A stretch of DNA of 63,104 nt from Chloroflexota bacterium. Its GTDB lineage: Bacteria; Chloroflexota; Dehalococcoidia; Lucifugimonadales; UBA3495. The notes under the pieces are model-generated. The model ran no database searches. It saw nothing but the letters and a program-made list of their open reading frames with translations, and was not told the DNA's origin. The DNA is taken from assembly GCA_028873965.1 (NCBI GenBank), contig JAPPMU010000007.1:1-63104 (forward strand). The letters run 5' to 3'. Position numbers and translations under genes: made by a program. Shown in pieces: positions 1 through 8,911 of the stretch (positions within the stretch are counted from its first letter, which is position 1; each line of letters starts with the position of its first letter).

Positions 1-284
1 TCCCCGGACATTAGCACATTTCTAAAAATCATATTAAGACGCGATTGCCCTGGGCGGCAACGCTTCATTTGACTCGCTAAGGTACGCAACCTAAAATGCC
101 CGAACCGCGGACTTGCTCGATCCGCAAACTGGCTGCGGCTTTGGTTGGCCGCCTTCGCTTGAAGCGGACCTCGCCGATGGTCGAATCGCGCCCACTGACA
201 GCAGACGAAGGATTGTTCCCACCTCAAATGGGTAGTAGCAGGGCTGACACCGCAGCGCGAAAAACGGCGGATCACTTTCCTGGC

Positions 285-1175
285 ATGTCAACATTGTCAG
301 CATCAGCCCCTGAAATCCTGCGGGACGCCGAAACCGGAGCCGAGATTACAAAATGGTCCGGGACAGCCCCGTCGCCTTGGCAGTTGTTTTGCGGGCAAGC
401 GAATCAAGCCCTGCGTCGGATCGACGATGAGTCGATCGACTGCGTGGTCACGTCCCCACCTTATTTCTGGTTGCGTGATTATCAGGTTGACGGGCAAATC
501 GGTCAAGAAGAGACAGTGGAGAATTACGTGAACGCCATCGTCGAGGTGATGGCAGAGGTGCTCCGTGTCCTGAAACCGTCTGGCACGCTTTTTTTGAATT
601 TGGGCGACACCTACTATTCTGGGAAAGGACGACCCCAAGGTTCCGATAGAAAAAGCTCAAAACGCAGAATAGGTTTACGGGCAGTGGACAAAAGTGGGGG
701 CTTAGGGATAGGCCTACAGAAAAAATCAGTGATCGGGATACCTTGGCGGGTCGCGATCGAAATGTCTGAGAGAAATTGGGTTTTGAGGTCTCCTATCGTC
801 TGGCGACGACCCCATTCGCTATACGAGCCGGCGAAAGATCGGCCCTCGCGGAGTTATGAGCATATTTTTTTCTTCGTCAAATCACGTTATTATTTCTTCG
901 ATAAATCGGGATTGCCTCAAGATGGAACGGAAGACGTTTGGACGATTCCTGCACATACCAAACTGAACGGAGCAAAAGACACAGCCCCTTTCCCTGACGA
1001 GTTGGTGGAACAATGTTTGGCGGTGGGCTGCCCTGAGGGCGGCACGGTACTGGATCCATTTTGTGGTAGCGGGACCACGATGCGCGTAGCGCTACAGCGG
1101 GGGTGTCCTGCTATCGGCGTAGAGTTGAACAGCTCGTTTTGCGACTATATCCGCCGTGAATTGGCGTTGTTGTAG
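285..1175 (+). CDS. DNA methyltransferase, beta-class permuted (N4-cytosine or N6-adenine)
   Basis: Transfers a methyl group from SAM to an amino group in DNA. The catalytic motif TSPPY lies at about residues 56-60 and the SAM-binding motif DPFCGSGTT lies near the C-terminus; this IV-before-I order is typical of beta-class enzymes such as N4-cytosine methylases. The frame is open from an ATG at 96, but family similarity only begins just after the ATG at 285, so I use the shorter 296-residue form; the longer start cannot be excluded. The stop is one base before the ATG of the ATPase gene, so the two are probably cotranscribed. Base composition is clearly more AT-rich than the genes after 3.9 kb, a sign of transfer. 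It may protect self DNA in a modification-dependent defence system. The sequence before 96 is only the edge of the window, so upstream partners could be missing. Confidence 0.85.
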   Translation: MSTLSASAPEILRDAETGAEITKWSGTAPSPWQLFCGQANQALRRIDDESIDCVVTSPPYFWLRDYQVDGQIGQEETVENYVNAIVEVMAEVLRVLKPSGTLFLNLGDTYYSGKGRPQGSDRKSSKRRIGLRAVDKSGGLGIGLQKKSVIGIPWRVAIEMSERNWVLRSPIVWRRPHSLYEPAKDRPSRSYEHIFFFVKSRYYFFDKSGLPQDGTEDVWTIPAHTKLNGAKDTAPFPDELVEQCLAVGCPEGGTVLDPFCGSGTTMRVALQRGCPAIGVELNSSFCDYIRRELALL

Positions 1176-1176
1176 C

Positions 1177-3048
1177 ATGAAATACTTCACGAATACCCAG
1201 ATCCAAGAAGCGCTGACTGTTTTGAGACCGTACAGCGTGTTTTTTTCCACGACCTTTTTGGTTTTGAAGCAAGCCCAAGTTCCGGTAGGGTCTACAACGG
1301 GTTTCGGCCTCGACGCGGCCACCAGAGAATTTCTCAACCAGCACTTCCGAGTCCATCCCGGGTCTGAACATTTTTTGCGGGTCGACAGGCAGACTCGGAG
1401 AGACCAGGATTGGTCCAGTCCAAAATACGCAAGCACCTCACTCCAGTCCATAAATACACAGACGTTCCGGGAAGCGCTCCTGCACGAGCGCAACCGCAAC
1501 TCATGGGGTTGGCATGAAGATTACGTGAGACGTTTGGCCTCAAAGTTGCCTCGCAACTCCCAGAAGTTGCCGTTGTTCCATCTTGCGGTATGGTTGTACA
1601 AATACGAGCCTTGGGATGACGATGTCGTCCGAGTGGATGTCGTTGACCGCATTATGGACGATTACGAAATTAGCACTGATGAACTGTCGGCACTTTTTGA
1701 GATGTCACCTTACTCACAAATTCCCGACCAACAGGTTTTCCAGCCTCAACCAGTATCATGGCATCAGATATTGGAATCGTTTTCCCGCCCACCCGACGTT
1801 CCAGCCGAAAACAGCGGGGTTTTGAGGCATTTGGAAACGGCATTTCTGGGGCCAACTTTACGAACCGTGTTCGCCCCCGCGAAACGCATGAATCTGATCA
1901 CTGGAGACAATGGGTTGGGCAAGACGTTCCTTTTGGATTTAGCCTGGTGGGCACTAACCCGAGATTGGGTAGATTTACGACCGACGCCACTCGATCCCAC
2001 ACCTGGGAGAACACCAAGCATCCAATTTTTAGTCGAAGGCGGCGTGAGTTCGCGCCCCGTCGTTGCCGAATATGTGGGAGGTGATTGGCAGCTTGCCTCG
2101 GATGAATCTGGCCTGCCATGCCTCGTCGTATATGCCCGCGTAGATGGTTCGTTCGCGATCTGGGATCCGGCCAACCGCACCTCGCCTCAGTCCCCCCTCA
2201 GTCGCGGGTCCGGGATCAAATTTACCAGAGAAGAGGTGTGGGAGGGCAAACAGGGACAGATTGAAGGCCTGATCCGGGACCTCGTCCGTTGGCAGCAACG
2301 GCCGGACCTCTATCCGGGGTTCGAAGTTTTCCAGGCAGTACTTAATCAAGTATACCCCCCCGATTTGGGTCCGCTTGCCTTGGCCAAGCCAGTGCGTATA
2401 CCGTATGACCCACGAGAAATCCCTACCTTCAAACATCCGTACGGGGACGTACCTATTCCGTTTGAATCTGCCGGAATCAGGAGGATCATCACGTTAGCCT
2501 ATTTGCTTGTATGGGTCTGGGAAGAGCACAAGGTCCATGCACACCACCAGGGAAGGCCGGAGGAACGGCAGATGGTTGTGCTGATCGACGAAGCTGAGGC
2601 ACATCTGCACCCGAGATGGCAACGTGTCTTCCTGCCTGGCTTGCTGGGAGTGGCTCAAAAACTGCACAATGAGATGTCTGCCCAATGGATTGTGTCAACT
2701 CATGCTCCTTTGGTTATGGCTTCCACGGAAGGGGTATGGGATCCCAACGTGGACCGTCTGTTTCACATCTCCATTGATCCCGAAGGACAGGTCGTGTTTC
2801 GCCAGCGTGAGTATGAGAGGAGGGGACCGATCGATTCATGGCTGTCTTCCGATCTGTTTGAGATCCAACACCCAGGCTCATCTGAACGAGAGAGGGTCAT
2901 TCGAGAGGCTATCGCTCTGCAAATGAAGGACGACCCTGACGAAAACGCGGTACTACGCGCCACAAATCAACTTAGGCAACATCTCGCGCCAGAAGATCCA
3001 TTTTGGACACGATGGATTTTTTTCGCGGATTCGTACGGAGTTGTTTAA
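1177..3048 (+). CDS. AAA-type ATPase (PtuA/OLD-like) of a candidate defence operon
   Basis: A 623-residue ATPase. A Walker A motif GDNGLGKT sits at about residues 243-250 and a Walker B with signature, LIDEAEAHLHPRW, near 468-480. The glutamate after the aspartate and the following HLHP stretch are typical of AAA_15/AAA_21 (OLD, RecF-like, PtuA) ATPases. The first 230 residues are not recognisable. I start at 1177 because that ATG is one base after the methylase stop; an in-frame ATG at 1156 would overlap the methylase. The stop overlaps the next ATG (TAATG), indicating translational coupling to the HNH nuclease. An ATPase coupled to an HNH protein is the architecture of Septu (PtuA-PtuB). 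Its role as sensor or motor is inferred. Confidence 0.8.
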   Translation: MKYFTNTQIQEALTVLRPYSVFFSTTFLVLKQAQVPVGSTTGFGLDAATREFLNQHFRVHPGSEHFLRVDRQTRRDQDWSSPKYASTSLQSINTQTFREALLHERNRNSWGWHEDYVRRLASKLPRNSQKLPLFHLAVWLYKYEPWDDDVVRVDVVDRIMDDYEISTDELSALFEMSPYSQIPDQQVFQPQPVSWHQILESFSRPPDVPAENSGVLRHLETAFLGPTLRTVFAPAKRMNLITGDNGLGKTFLLDLAWWALTRDWVDLRPTPLDPTPGRTPSIQFLVEGGVSSRPVVAEYVGGDWQLASDESGLPCLVVYARVDGSFAIWDPANRTSPQSPLSRGSGIKFTREEVWEGKQGQIEGLIRDLVRWQQRPDLYPGFEVFQAVLNQVYPPDLGPLALAKPVRIPYDPREIPTFKHPYGDVPIPFESAGIRRIITLAYLLVWVWEEHKVHAHHQGRPEERQMVVLIDEAEAHLHPRWQRVFLPGLLGVAQKLHNEMSAQWIVSTHAPLVMASTEGVWDPNVDRLFHISIDPEGQVVFRQREYERRGPIDSWLSSDLFEIQHPGSSERERVIREAIALQMKDDPDENAVLRATNQLRQHLAPEDPFWTRWIFFADSYGVV

Positions 3049-3695
3049 TGATCCCCGTTACGCAAGCCGCAGAACCGCCCGACTTTGATGCCAACGTCCG
3101 TCAACGCGGCTTGGTATTTCTGGCCAGGGTGCCCAATCCTAATGGTAACCAATGGAATAGCCACTCCTATTGGGCGGACGCGCTCGGGGATCTGCACACA
3201 TCATACGATGACGTGTGCGCATACTGCGGGTCTTTTACATTGAGAGCAGCAGGCTCAGTACCAGAATCCAGTTCAGTAGACCACTACATACCCAAACAAA
3301 CGGATCCCCATAGCGCGTACGAATGGGACAATTATAGACTATGTCGAGCTCGATTGAACCATCGAAAAGATAACCATCAGGACGTCCTTGATCCCTTCAC
3401 GATACCCGAAGGGTGGTTTCAGTTGGATTTCAGAACCTTCCTCATTCGGCCGAGCCCTGCCCTGGCACCAGGCGAGCGGGAGCTAGTGTCCGCTACCATT
3501 GATCGCTTGCAGCTCAACGCCGATTCGGACTATGTGGATGAACGCGTTCGGGTAGTTCGGGCATACTGCCTACAAAAGGCTACCTTCGAGGATCTTAGCA
3601 GGCGATACCCATTCATCGCCTCAGAAATGACGAGGCAAAACTTCGATGTCGATCTTTTGCCCAGTATGTCTACGGGCTTCAAAATGCGCCCTTAA
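3048..3695 (+). CDS. HNH endonuclease (PtuB-like) of a candidate defence operon
   Basis: A 215-residue protein with an HNH-type nuclease core: CxxC at residues 57 and 60, the DH pair of the first catalytic strand at 78-79 (DHYIPK), a conserved EWDNYRL segment, then LNHRKD at 103-108 carrying the N and H of the motif. The second expected zinc CxxC is missing, since the residues there read CRARLN. ATG at 3048 overlaps the ATPase stop by one base; an in-frame ATG at 3003 lies within the ATPase gene and is less likely. It probably nicks or cuts nucleic acid when licensed by the ATPase, as in Septu systems. The remaining C-terminal half has no recognised domain. Confidence 0.78.
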   Translation: MIPVTQAAEPPDFDANVRQRGLVFLARVPNPNGNQWNSHSYWADALGDLHTSYDDVCAYCGSFTLRAAGSVPESSSVDHYIPKQTDPHSAYEWDNYRLCRARLNHRKDNHQDVLDPFTIPEGWFQLDFRTFLIRPSPALAPGERELVSATIDRLQLNADSDYVDERVRVVRAYCLQKATFEDLSRRYPFIASEMTRQNFDVDLLPSMSTGFKMRP

Positions 3696-3770
3696 GTGCG
3701 CAACTCGCTTGTTGGTGGCGGAAATTCCGCCAATCGGGAGCTTTGCCCACAAAAATCCGCAAAACTGCTG

Positions 3771-3867
3771 ACTTTTCGGGCAAGGTAACGCCTTGTGCTT
3801 TTTGGGCAAGTGTCCCACTTTTCGGGCAAGTGCTGGACTTCTTGGGCAGGAACGACTTTTCGGGAAG
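3771..3867 (+). repeat. Array of five degenerate 14-bp repeats upstream of the acyl-CoA ligase
   Basis: Five copies of a unit close to ACTTTTCGGGCAAG begin at 3771, 3797, 3817, 3837 and 3854, so the spacing is 26, 20, 20 and 17 bases. Two copies are exact to the 14-base form and the others differ at one or two positions. The last copy ends just before a TACAAT hexamer at 3871-3876. The same-strand arrangement and near two-turn spacing suggest an operator array, but no regulator is known. Confidence 0.6.
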
Positions 3868-3870
3868 GCC

Positions 3871-3876
3871 TACAAT
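3871..3876 (+). promoter_or_regulatory. Possible -10 box for the acyl-CoA ligase gene
   Basis: TACAAT follows directly after the repeat array and lies 82 bases before the ATG at 3958. No good -35 hexamer is present at the usual distance, which would fit a promoter that needs an activator bound to the repeats. Confidence 0.35.
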
Positions 3877-3957
3877 GACCCCATAGACATCCATCATGCG
3901 AACTGGCACATGTCTCGTGCGAACGAAATGCGCATAACACCCTCAGGAGGTCCTCCC

Positions 3958-5649
3958 ATGGCTGCAACCATCGACACCCGCCTCCCCATCGGCGACATCC
4001 TCGACCAGCAGACCGACCGCTATGCCGACCGCGAGGCCCTCGTCCATACCGCCACCGGTGACCGGTTCACCTACCGCCGGTTCCACGCCGAGGTCGAGCG
4101 CGTCGCTCGTGGCCTGATGTCCATCGGCATCGAGAAGGGCCAGCACGTGGGCATCTGGGCCACCAACTACACCGAATGGGTGCTCACCCAGTTTGCCACT
4201 GCCAAGATCGGCGCCGTCCTGGTCAACGTCAATCCCGCCTACCGCACCCACGAGCTGGCCTACCTCCTGGAGCAGTCCCAGCTCACCGCCCTGATCCTCA
4301 TCGGTCGCTTCCGCACCTCCGACTACGTCGCCATGGTCAACGTGCTCATCCCCGAGTTGCTGGAAACGCCCTCCGGCCAACTGAACTCCGCCAACTTCCC
4401 GCACCTGCGCCACCTCATCTTCATCCCGCCCCACGACCAGTCGGAGGCTGCAACGCCCGACGGCATGTGGCGCTGGAGCGACCTGCTGGACAAAGCAGAT
4501 CAGGTCACTCCATCCGAACTCCGCGCCCGCCAAATCCAGTGCGGCCCCGACGACCCCATCAACATCCAGTACACCTCCGGCACCACCGGCAACCCCAAGG
4601 GCGCCACCCTCACCCACCACAACATCCTGTCCAACGCCCTCCACGTCGGCGACTGCATGGAGATGAATGAACGCGACCGCCTCTGCATCCCCGTGCCTTT
4701 CTACCACTGCTTCGGCTGCGTCATGGGCACCCTCAACTGCGTCGTCCACGGCTCCACCATGGTGATTCCCGCCGAGCACTTCGACCCCCTCCAGACCCTC
4801 ACGGCCATATCCGACGAGCGTTGCACCGCCGTCCACGGCGTGCCCACCATGTTCATCGCCCAGCTCAGCCATCCCGACTTCGCCCGGTTCGACCTACAGT
4901 CCCTGCGCACCGGCATCATGGCAGGGTCACCCTGTCCCATCGAGGTCATGCGCGAGGTCATCGACCGCATGGGCGCCCAGCGCGTCACCATCGCCTACGG
5001 CCTCACCGAGGCCTCGCCGGTCATCACCCAGACCCTGGCCGACGACAGCATCGAGCGCCGCGTCTCCACCGTGGGCAAGGTGCTGCCCAACGTTGAGGTC
5101 CGCCTTGTTGACCCCGAAACCGACCAGGTGGTCGGCGCCGGCCAGCAGGGCGAGCTCCAGACCCGCAGCAGCATGGTGATGCTGGGCTACTACAACATGC
5201 CCGATGCCACCGCCGACGCCATCGACGCCGACGGCTGGCTCCACACCGGCGACCTGGCCACTGTCGATGAGGACGGCTACTACAAAATCACCGGCCGCCT
5301 CAAGGACATGATCATCCGCGGCGGCGAGAACGTCTATCCCCGGGAGATCGAGGAGTTCCTCTACACCCACCCCCAGATCGACGACGTGCAGGTCATCGGC
5401 GTTCCCGACCAGCGCTTCGGCGAGGAGGTCATGGCCTGGGTCCGCCTCAAGCCCGACGCCGACGCCACCGAGGAATCAATCCGCGACTTCTGCCGCGGCC
5501 GGATCGCCCACTACAAGGTGCCGCGCTACGTCAAGCTAACCGACGAGTTCCCCATGACCGTCACCGGCAAGGTCCAGAAGTTCATCATGCGCGAGCAGTC
5601 CATAGAAGAGCTGGGCTTGCAAGCCGCCGCCGGCGTCCAAACCGCCTAG
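3958..5649 (+). CDS. AMP-forming acyl-CoA synthetase (FadD-like)
   Basis: Activates a fatty or other carboxylic acid to its acyl-CoA through an acyl-adenylate. The P-loop-like motif YTSGTTGNPKG is at residues 205-215, the YGLTE motif near 346-350, the hinge region DGWLHTGD at 425-432 and the C-terminal catalytic lysine in TGKVQK at 538. At 563 residues it has the normal length of the family. The start is fixed by a strong AGGAGGT about seven bases before ATG 3958; the open frame reaches upstream but through the repeat array. It resembles medium/long-chain FadD and related Chloroflexota catabolic ligases; the exact substrate cannot be read. It is transcribed alone, with a palindromic repeat after it. 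Confidence 0.93.
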   Translation: MAATIDTRLPIGDILDQQTDRYADREALVHTATGDRFTYRRFHAEVERVARGLMSIGIEKGQHVGIWATNYTEWVLTQFATAKIGAVLVNVNPAYRTHELAYLLEQSQLTALILIGRFRTSDYVAMVNVLIPELLETPSGQLNSANFPHLRHLIFIPPHDQSEAATPDGMWRWSDLLDKADQVTPSELRARQIQCGPDDPINIQYTSGTTGNPKGATLTHHNILSNALHVGDCMEMNERDRLCIPVPFYHCFGCVMGTLNCVVHGSTMVIPAEHFDPLQTLTAISDERCTAVHGVPTMFIAQLSHPDFARFDLQSLRTGIMAGSPCPIEVMREVIDRMGAQRVTIAYGLTEASPVITQTLADDSIERRVSTVGKVLPNVEVRLVDPETDQVVGAGQQGELQTRSSMVMLGYYNMPDATADAIDADGWLHTGDLATVDEDGYYKITGRLKDMIIRGGENVYPREIEEFLYTHPQIDDVQVIGVPDQRFGEEVMAWVRLKPDADATEESIRDFCRGRIAHYKVPRYVKLTDEFPMTVTGKVQKFIMREQSIEELGLQAAAGVQTA

Positions 5650-5672
5650 CGCTCCGTGCTCTCGCAAGAAAA

Positions 5673-5700
5673 CCGTCATTCCTGCGCAAGCAGGAATCCA
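5673..5700. repeat. Short REP-like hairpin (GTCATTCC type)
   Basis: One copy of the hairpin CATTCCTGCGCAAGCAGGAATC, here between convergent genes. The same core recurs at about ten places in the window, alone or in the middle of longer inverted-repeat elements. Confidence 0.7.
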
Positions 5701-5717
5701 CTCGCCTTGCGCCTCGC

Positions 5718-6329
5718 CTATTCAACCCGGGGCGGCGCTCCCAGCAAGGCAACCAACGCCTCCGCCTCCGCCGGACCACGCAACTCGATCACCCGCAGGT
5801 GCGGGAAATCGCCGTCGTCCAGTATCCGCCGGTACTTCCGTCGTATCTGTCCGTGGCTGGTGATCGCCCACAGGATGATCGAATCTCGGCTGAGGAACGA
5901 CTGCCTGAAACCTTCCCGGTTCCCCGAGAACAGCTCTTCGCGGGTGATCACCCGCCTGGTGGTGCGGGACAAAGCCCGCCACAGCACCACGCGGAAGGGG
6001 TAGTTGAGCCACACCACGGCCGTCGCCCGTCCCCAAACAATGTCCCGCACGGCACTGTAGTTGCCGTCCATCACCCACCGTTCCGCACTCGCAGCCTCGC
6101 CGACCATCCGCCGGACCTCATCCACCGGTCGGAGTTGCCAGTCGGGCATCCAGTGGATACCGTCCAGCTCAACGTGGGGCGCTCCCAGAACCCGCGAAAG
6201 CAGCCGCGCCAGCGTCGTCTTGCCCGAGCAGCTCGTCCCAACCACAACCACCCGCTGCATCGCCCGCTTGGTGTCCTGATCCACTGTGACCATGTCAGCG
6301 TCCCGGTAGGCATCTGCCCGGCGATACAT
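5718..6329 (-). CDS. P-loop kinase of the FlaR/adenylate-kinase-like family
   Basis: A 203-residue P-loop protein with Walker A GTSCSGKTT at about residues 30-38, followed by LDGIHWMPDW and a conserved WVMDGNYSAVRDIVW segment. This pattern is characteristic of proteins annotated as DNA topology modulation protein FlaR, which are adenylate-kinase-like small kinases of unknown substrate. The start is uncertain: ATGs at residues 1, 13 and 24 are all possible and none has a clear ribosome site; the domain itself begins near residue 25. It converges with the acyl-CoA ligase gene. Confidence 0.75.
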   Translation of the reverse strand: MYRRADAYRDADMVTVDQDTKRAMQRVVVVGTSCSGKTTLARLLSRVLGAPHVELDGIHWMPDWQLRPVDEVRRMVGEAASAERWVMDGNYSAVRDIVWGRATAVVWLNYPFRVVLWRALSRTTRRVITREELFSGNREGFRQSFLSRDSIILWAITSHGQIRRKYRRILDDGDFPHLRVIELRGPAEAEALVALLGAPPRVE

Positions 6330-6366
6330 GGGACCTAGGTACAGCTACGACAAAACTAGAGATCAC

Positions 6367-6864
6367 CTAACCGTCTGGGCCGTCCTCGTCTCGGACCCGA
6401 ACCGAGGACCGACGTTCCAACGCGCGGTATAGAAAAGTACCTACTAAACTGCCGATTGATACGAAGAGGAAGCCCAGTCCAAATCCGCCGTGCCCAATCG
6501 AAGTGAGCCAACCTCCTACGCCCATTCCAGATAGGGCGATGATCGTCGCAGCCACGATCCCCCAAATGCCACGTGAATGTTCGTTGGCGATAGCCTTGTT
6601 CACTGACTGAAGCGTCAAACTCTCCAGACTCAACTGCTCCCGCTCCATGTCCATACGGTGTTGCTGACCTTTCTCCCCCATTGTCAGTATCCGGTCAGAA
6701 CTGCCCGGGATTTGTCGCTCGTATTCCGCAAGGACGTGCGGAGGCGGCAGCGGTCCGTGCCATTCAGTGCCAACAACCACCCGGGGCAGGTCACTTTGAG
6801 AATCAGCCGGCGGTTGGGCCGGCTGATTCTGGTTGAGGTCGCTATTTGCCTCAGTGTCGCTCAT
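6367..6864 (-). CDS. DUF2335 membrane protein
   Basis: A 165-residue protein. The N-terminal 35 residues are polar and Q/P-rich. The segment GPLPPPHVLAEYERQIPGSSDRIL with the following EKGQQHRMDME matches the DUF2335 signature. Two hydrophobic helices follow at about residues 100-122 and 125-147, then a charged tail. Its start overlaps the stop of the small gene upstream by four bases (ATGA), so both are translated as a pair. DUF2335 proteins are widespread in mobile and phage-related regions; function unknown. Confidence 0.75.
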   Translation of the reverse strand: MSDTEANSDLNQNQPAQPPADSQSDLPRVVVGTEWHGPLPPPHVLAEYERQIPGSSDRILTMGEKGQQHRMDMEREQLSLESLTLQSVNKAIANEHSRGIWGIVAATIIALSGMGVGGWLTSIGHGGFGLGFLFVSIGSLVGTFLYRALERRSSVRVRDEDGPDG

Positions 6865-7154
6865 CTGGATGCTTCCGCAGGTAAATGCTCATCGACAGGT
6901 TCGTTTGCGTGTGCTCCAATAGCGTCTCGTAGGCACTGGCCAACCTCTTCCCAGACAATTCTGATGGCCTCGCTTTCCGCCTCCGCGCCGGATGGTGCGT
7001 GTAGTCGACGAAAACGCAGGTTGTCGTACATGCTGACGAGCCGGTGCGTGTGGTAGGCGTTCAAGCCACCCCCAAAGTCTATGACGCTGGCCATGCCGTC
7101 TGCAAACGCATTGCCCATGTGCGGCAATCGTATCATTCGGTGTTTGATCGTCAT
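6861..7154 (-). CDS. Small hypothetical protein paired with DUF2335
   Basis: A 97-residue soluble protein, not recognised. I start at 7154 because GGGGAGG lies about nine bases upstream of that ATG; the frame is open further upstream but those residues look non-coding. It has a histidine/arginine-rich middle (YHTHRLVSMYDNLRFRRL) and an acidic C-terminus. The stop overlaps the DUF2335 start by four bases. The first gene of such a coupled pair could be a regulator or a small effector, but nothing in the sequence proves this. Confidence 0.55.
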   Translation of the reverse strand: MTIKHRMIRLPHMGNAFADGMASVIDFGGGLNAYHTHRLVSMYDNLRFRRLHAPSGAEAESEAIRIVWEEVGQCLRDAIGAHANEPVDEHLPAEASR

Positions 7155-7559
7155 TGCTGTTAACCTCCCCTTACGGCGAGCGTTGCTATTCAACGCGATA
7201 CTCGCGGGTGGATAAGCAACCCAAGGTCGGCGACGATACAGATCTTTCTTGGAAAGATTAACCCTTCGGATAACGAATGCCGAATGCTTGCGTACAGCGA
7301 CCCTTTCCAAGAAGTGGAAGTCTGTTCGGCCCCCCATTGGTCGCCATTTCTACAGACCTCTCGGCGGCAGTTAACGCCAAAAAGCTGCTTGGGCGCGGAT
7401 TTTGTTAAACGTGCTTGTCTTGTAATGTGCAGATGAATTGTACCACCACACCCACCCTAGCCGTATCCCGCCCCGTAATCTACAATGGATGCGCTATCCG
7501 TACCCGGCGCACCGCAAACTGCGGCCATCCGCGCCGTCACCCGTCAGGAGGGACCTGTT
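7155..7559. other. Intergenic region between divergent genes
   Basis: About 400 bases between the divergent small gene and the alcohol dehydrogenase gene. It should contain both promoters. A TACAAT at 7482-7487 is a candidate -10 for the dehydrogenase; no convincing -35 is visible. I see no repeat, terminator or RNA gene here. Confidence 0.4.
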
Positions 7560-8660
7560 GTGAAGGTAAAAGCTGCCGTTTTGTGGGAAGTTGGTCAGCC
7601 TCTCGATATCTGCGAGGTCGACCTCGATGAGCCGAAGGCCGGCGAGGTATTGGTGAAGGTCGGTTCCGCCGGCATCTGCCGCAGCGACCGCCACTTCATG
7701 CACGGCGACGCCCCCATCGCCATCCCCGTGGTGCTGGGACACGAGGGCGCCGGCACCGTCGTCCAGACCGGCCCGGGCGTCACCCTCGCCTCCGAGGGCG
7801 ACCAGGTAATCCTGTCCTTCGTGCCCGCCTGCGGACGCTGCCGCTCCTGCCTGGAGGGCCACAGCAACCTCTGCGACCTCCACGCCGCCACCGGCGCCAA
7901 CCTGCTCGACGGCACCACCCGCCTCCACGCCGGCGACCAGGACATCCACCACATGGGCAAGGTGGCCTGCTTCGCCGAGTACGCCGTGCTCCCCGAAACC
8001 GGCGTCGTGCCCGTCGCCAGCGCCATCCCCATGGACAAGGCCGCCATGATCGGCTGCTCCGTCACCACCGGCGTCGGCGCGGCCCTCTACAGCGCCGAGA
8101 TCAAGGCCGGCAGCACCGTGGCCGTCATCGGCTGCGGCGGCGTGGGCCTCAACGTCATTATGGGCGCCGCCCTGGCCAGCGCCGGCCAGATCATCGCCGT
8201 GGACATCCGCGAGGCCCAGCTCGAGTTCGCCATGCGCTTCGGCGCGACCCACACCGTCAACGCCGCCGACCAGGATCCCGTCCAGCAGGTCAAGCAACTC
8301 ACCGGCGGACGCGGCGCCGACTACACCTTCGAGGTCTTCGGCAGCGGCGACACGACGAAGGCCGCCTACGACATGGCTGCCAAGCGGGGCATCGTCACCG
8401 TCGTCGGCATCGCCCCCTGGGGCCAGGAAGCCGGCATCAACGCCGTGGACCTGGTGCGCAACGAGAAGACCCTGCGCGGCTCCTACTACGGCTCCGCCCG
8501 CTCCCGCACCGACATGCCCGTCATGGTCGACCTGTACCAGTCCGGCAAGCTCAACCTCGACGACCTGGTGGTCCGCCACTACACCCTCGACCAGATCAAC
8601 GAGGCCTACGACGACCTCGACCGCGGCGAAATCGGCCGCGGCGCCATCATGTTCGACTAG
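7560..8660 (+). CDS. Zinc-dependent alcohol dehydrogenase (MDR family)
   Basis: Oxidises an alcohol with NAD(P). Catalytic zinc ligands are visible as Cys in GICRSDRH and in GHEGAG at residues 60-65; the structural zinc lobe CGRCRSCLEGHSNLC starts at residue 91 with four cysteines; the Rossmann motif GCGGVGLN is at 191. At 366 residues it has the usual length of class III/benzyl-alcohol-type enzymes. The start is a GTG at 7560 eight bases after AGGAGGG; an in-frame ATG at 7485 lacks a ribosome site and overlaps a -10-like TACAAT. The substrate is not predictable. Monocistronic as far as can be seen. Confidence 0.93.
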   Translation: MKVKAAVLWEVGQPLDICEVDLDEPKAGEVLVKVGSAGICRSDRHFMHGDAPIAIPVVLGHEGAGTVVQTGPGVTLASEGDQVILSFVPACGRCRSCLEGHSNLCDLHAATGANLLDGTTRLHAGDQDIHHMGKVACFAEYAVLPETGVVPVASAIPMDKAAMIGCSVTTGVGAALYSAEIKAGSTVAVIGCGGVGLNVIMGAALASAGQIIAVDIREAQLEFAMRFGATHTVNAADQDPVQQVKQLTGGRGADYTFEVFGSGDTTKAAYDMAAKRGIVTVVGIAPWGQEAGINAVDLVRNEKTLRGSYYGSARSRTDMPVMVDLYQSGKLNLDDLVVRHYTLDQINEAYDDLDRGEIGRGAIMFD

Positions 8661-8740
8661 CCCCGCCCGCTCAGGATCGCGCGAGAGGGGCGAACCCGTG
8701 TTTGTCTCTGCTCGCCTCCATCCCCGCCAAAGGAGCGTTT

Positions 8741-8896
8741 ATGATGGTGGGAGTCACCGCTTGGGAAGTGGTGGGCATTACGACCACCATAATGCTGGGT
8801 TTCACTGGTCTGGCTCTACTCGTGCTGTGGATTGGCATCAAGATTGGCGAGCGAACCGGGCGCAAGGTGCCGTCTGCCCGGAGCCGGAAGCAGTAA
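8741..8896 (+). CDS. Single-pass membrane microprotein
   Basis: A 51-residue protein: a short N-terminus, one hydrophobic helix at about residues 8-31 rich in Ile, Thr, Leu and Gly, then a basic tail (KIGERTGRKVPSARSRKQ), suggesting an inside C-terminus. AAAGGAG lies eight bases before ATG 8741, which is preferred over the upstream ATG at 8702. It precedes the PaREP1-like pair by 15 bases on the same strand, so it is probably the first gene of that operon. Function unknown. Confidence 0.6.
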   Translation: MMVGVTAWEVVGITTTIMLGFTGLALLVLWIGIKIGERTGRKVPSARSRKQ

Positions 8897-8911
8897 GCTC
8901 GGAGTTTTGTT

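Noticed and set aside
3758..3880. Repeat array as a CRISPR array
   Set aside because: Units are 14 bp, degenerate and spaced by 3-12 bases; there are no uniform spacers and no cas genes.
3943..4872. Long Gly/Val/Asp-rich frame on the minus strand over the acyl-CoA ligase gene
   Set aside because: It is antisense to a well-supported gene and its composition follows from the GC-rich codons of that gene.
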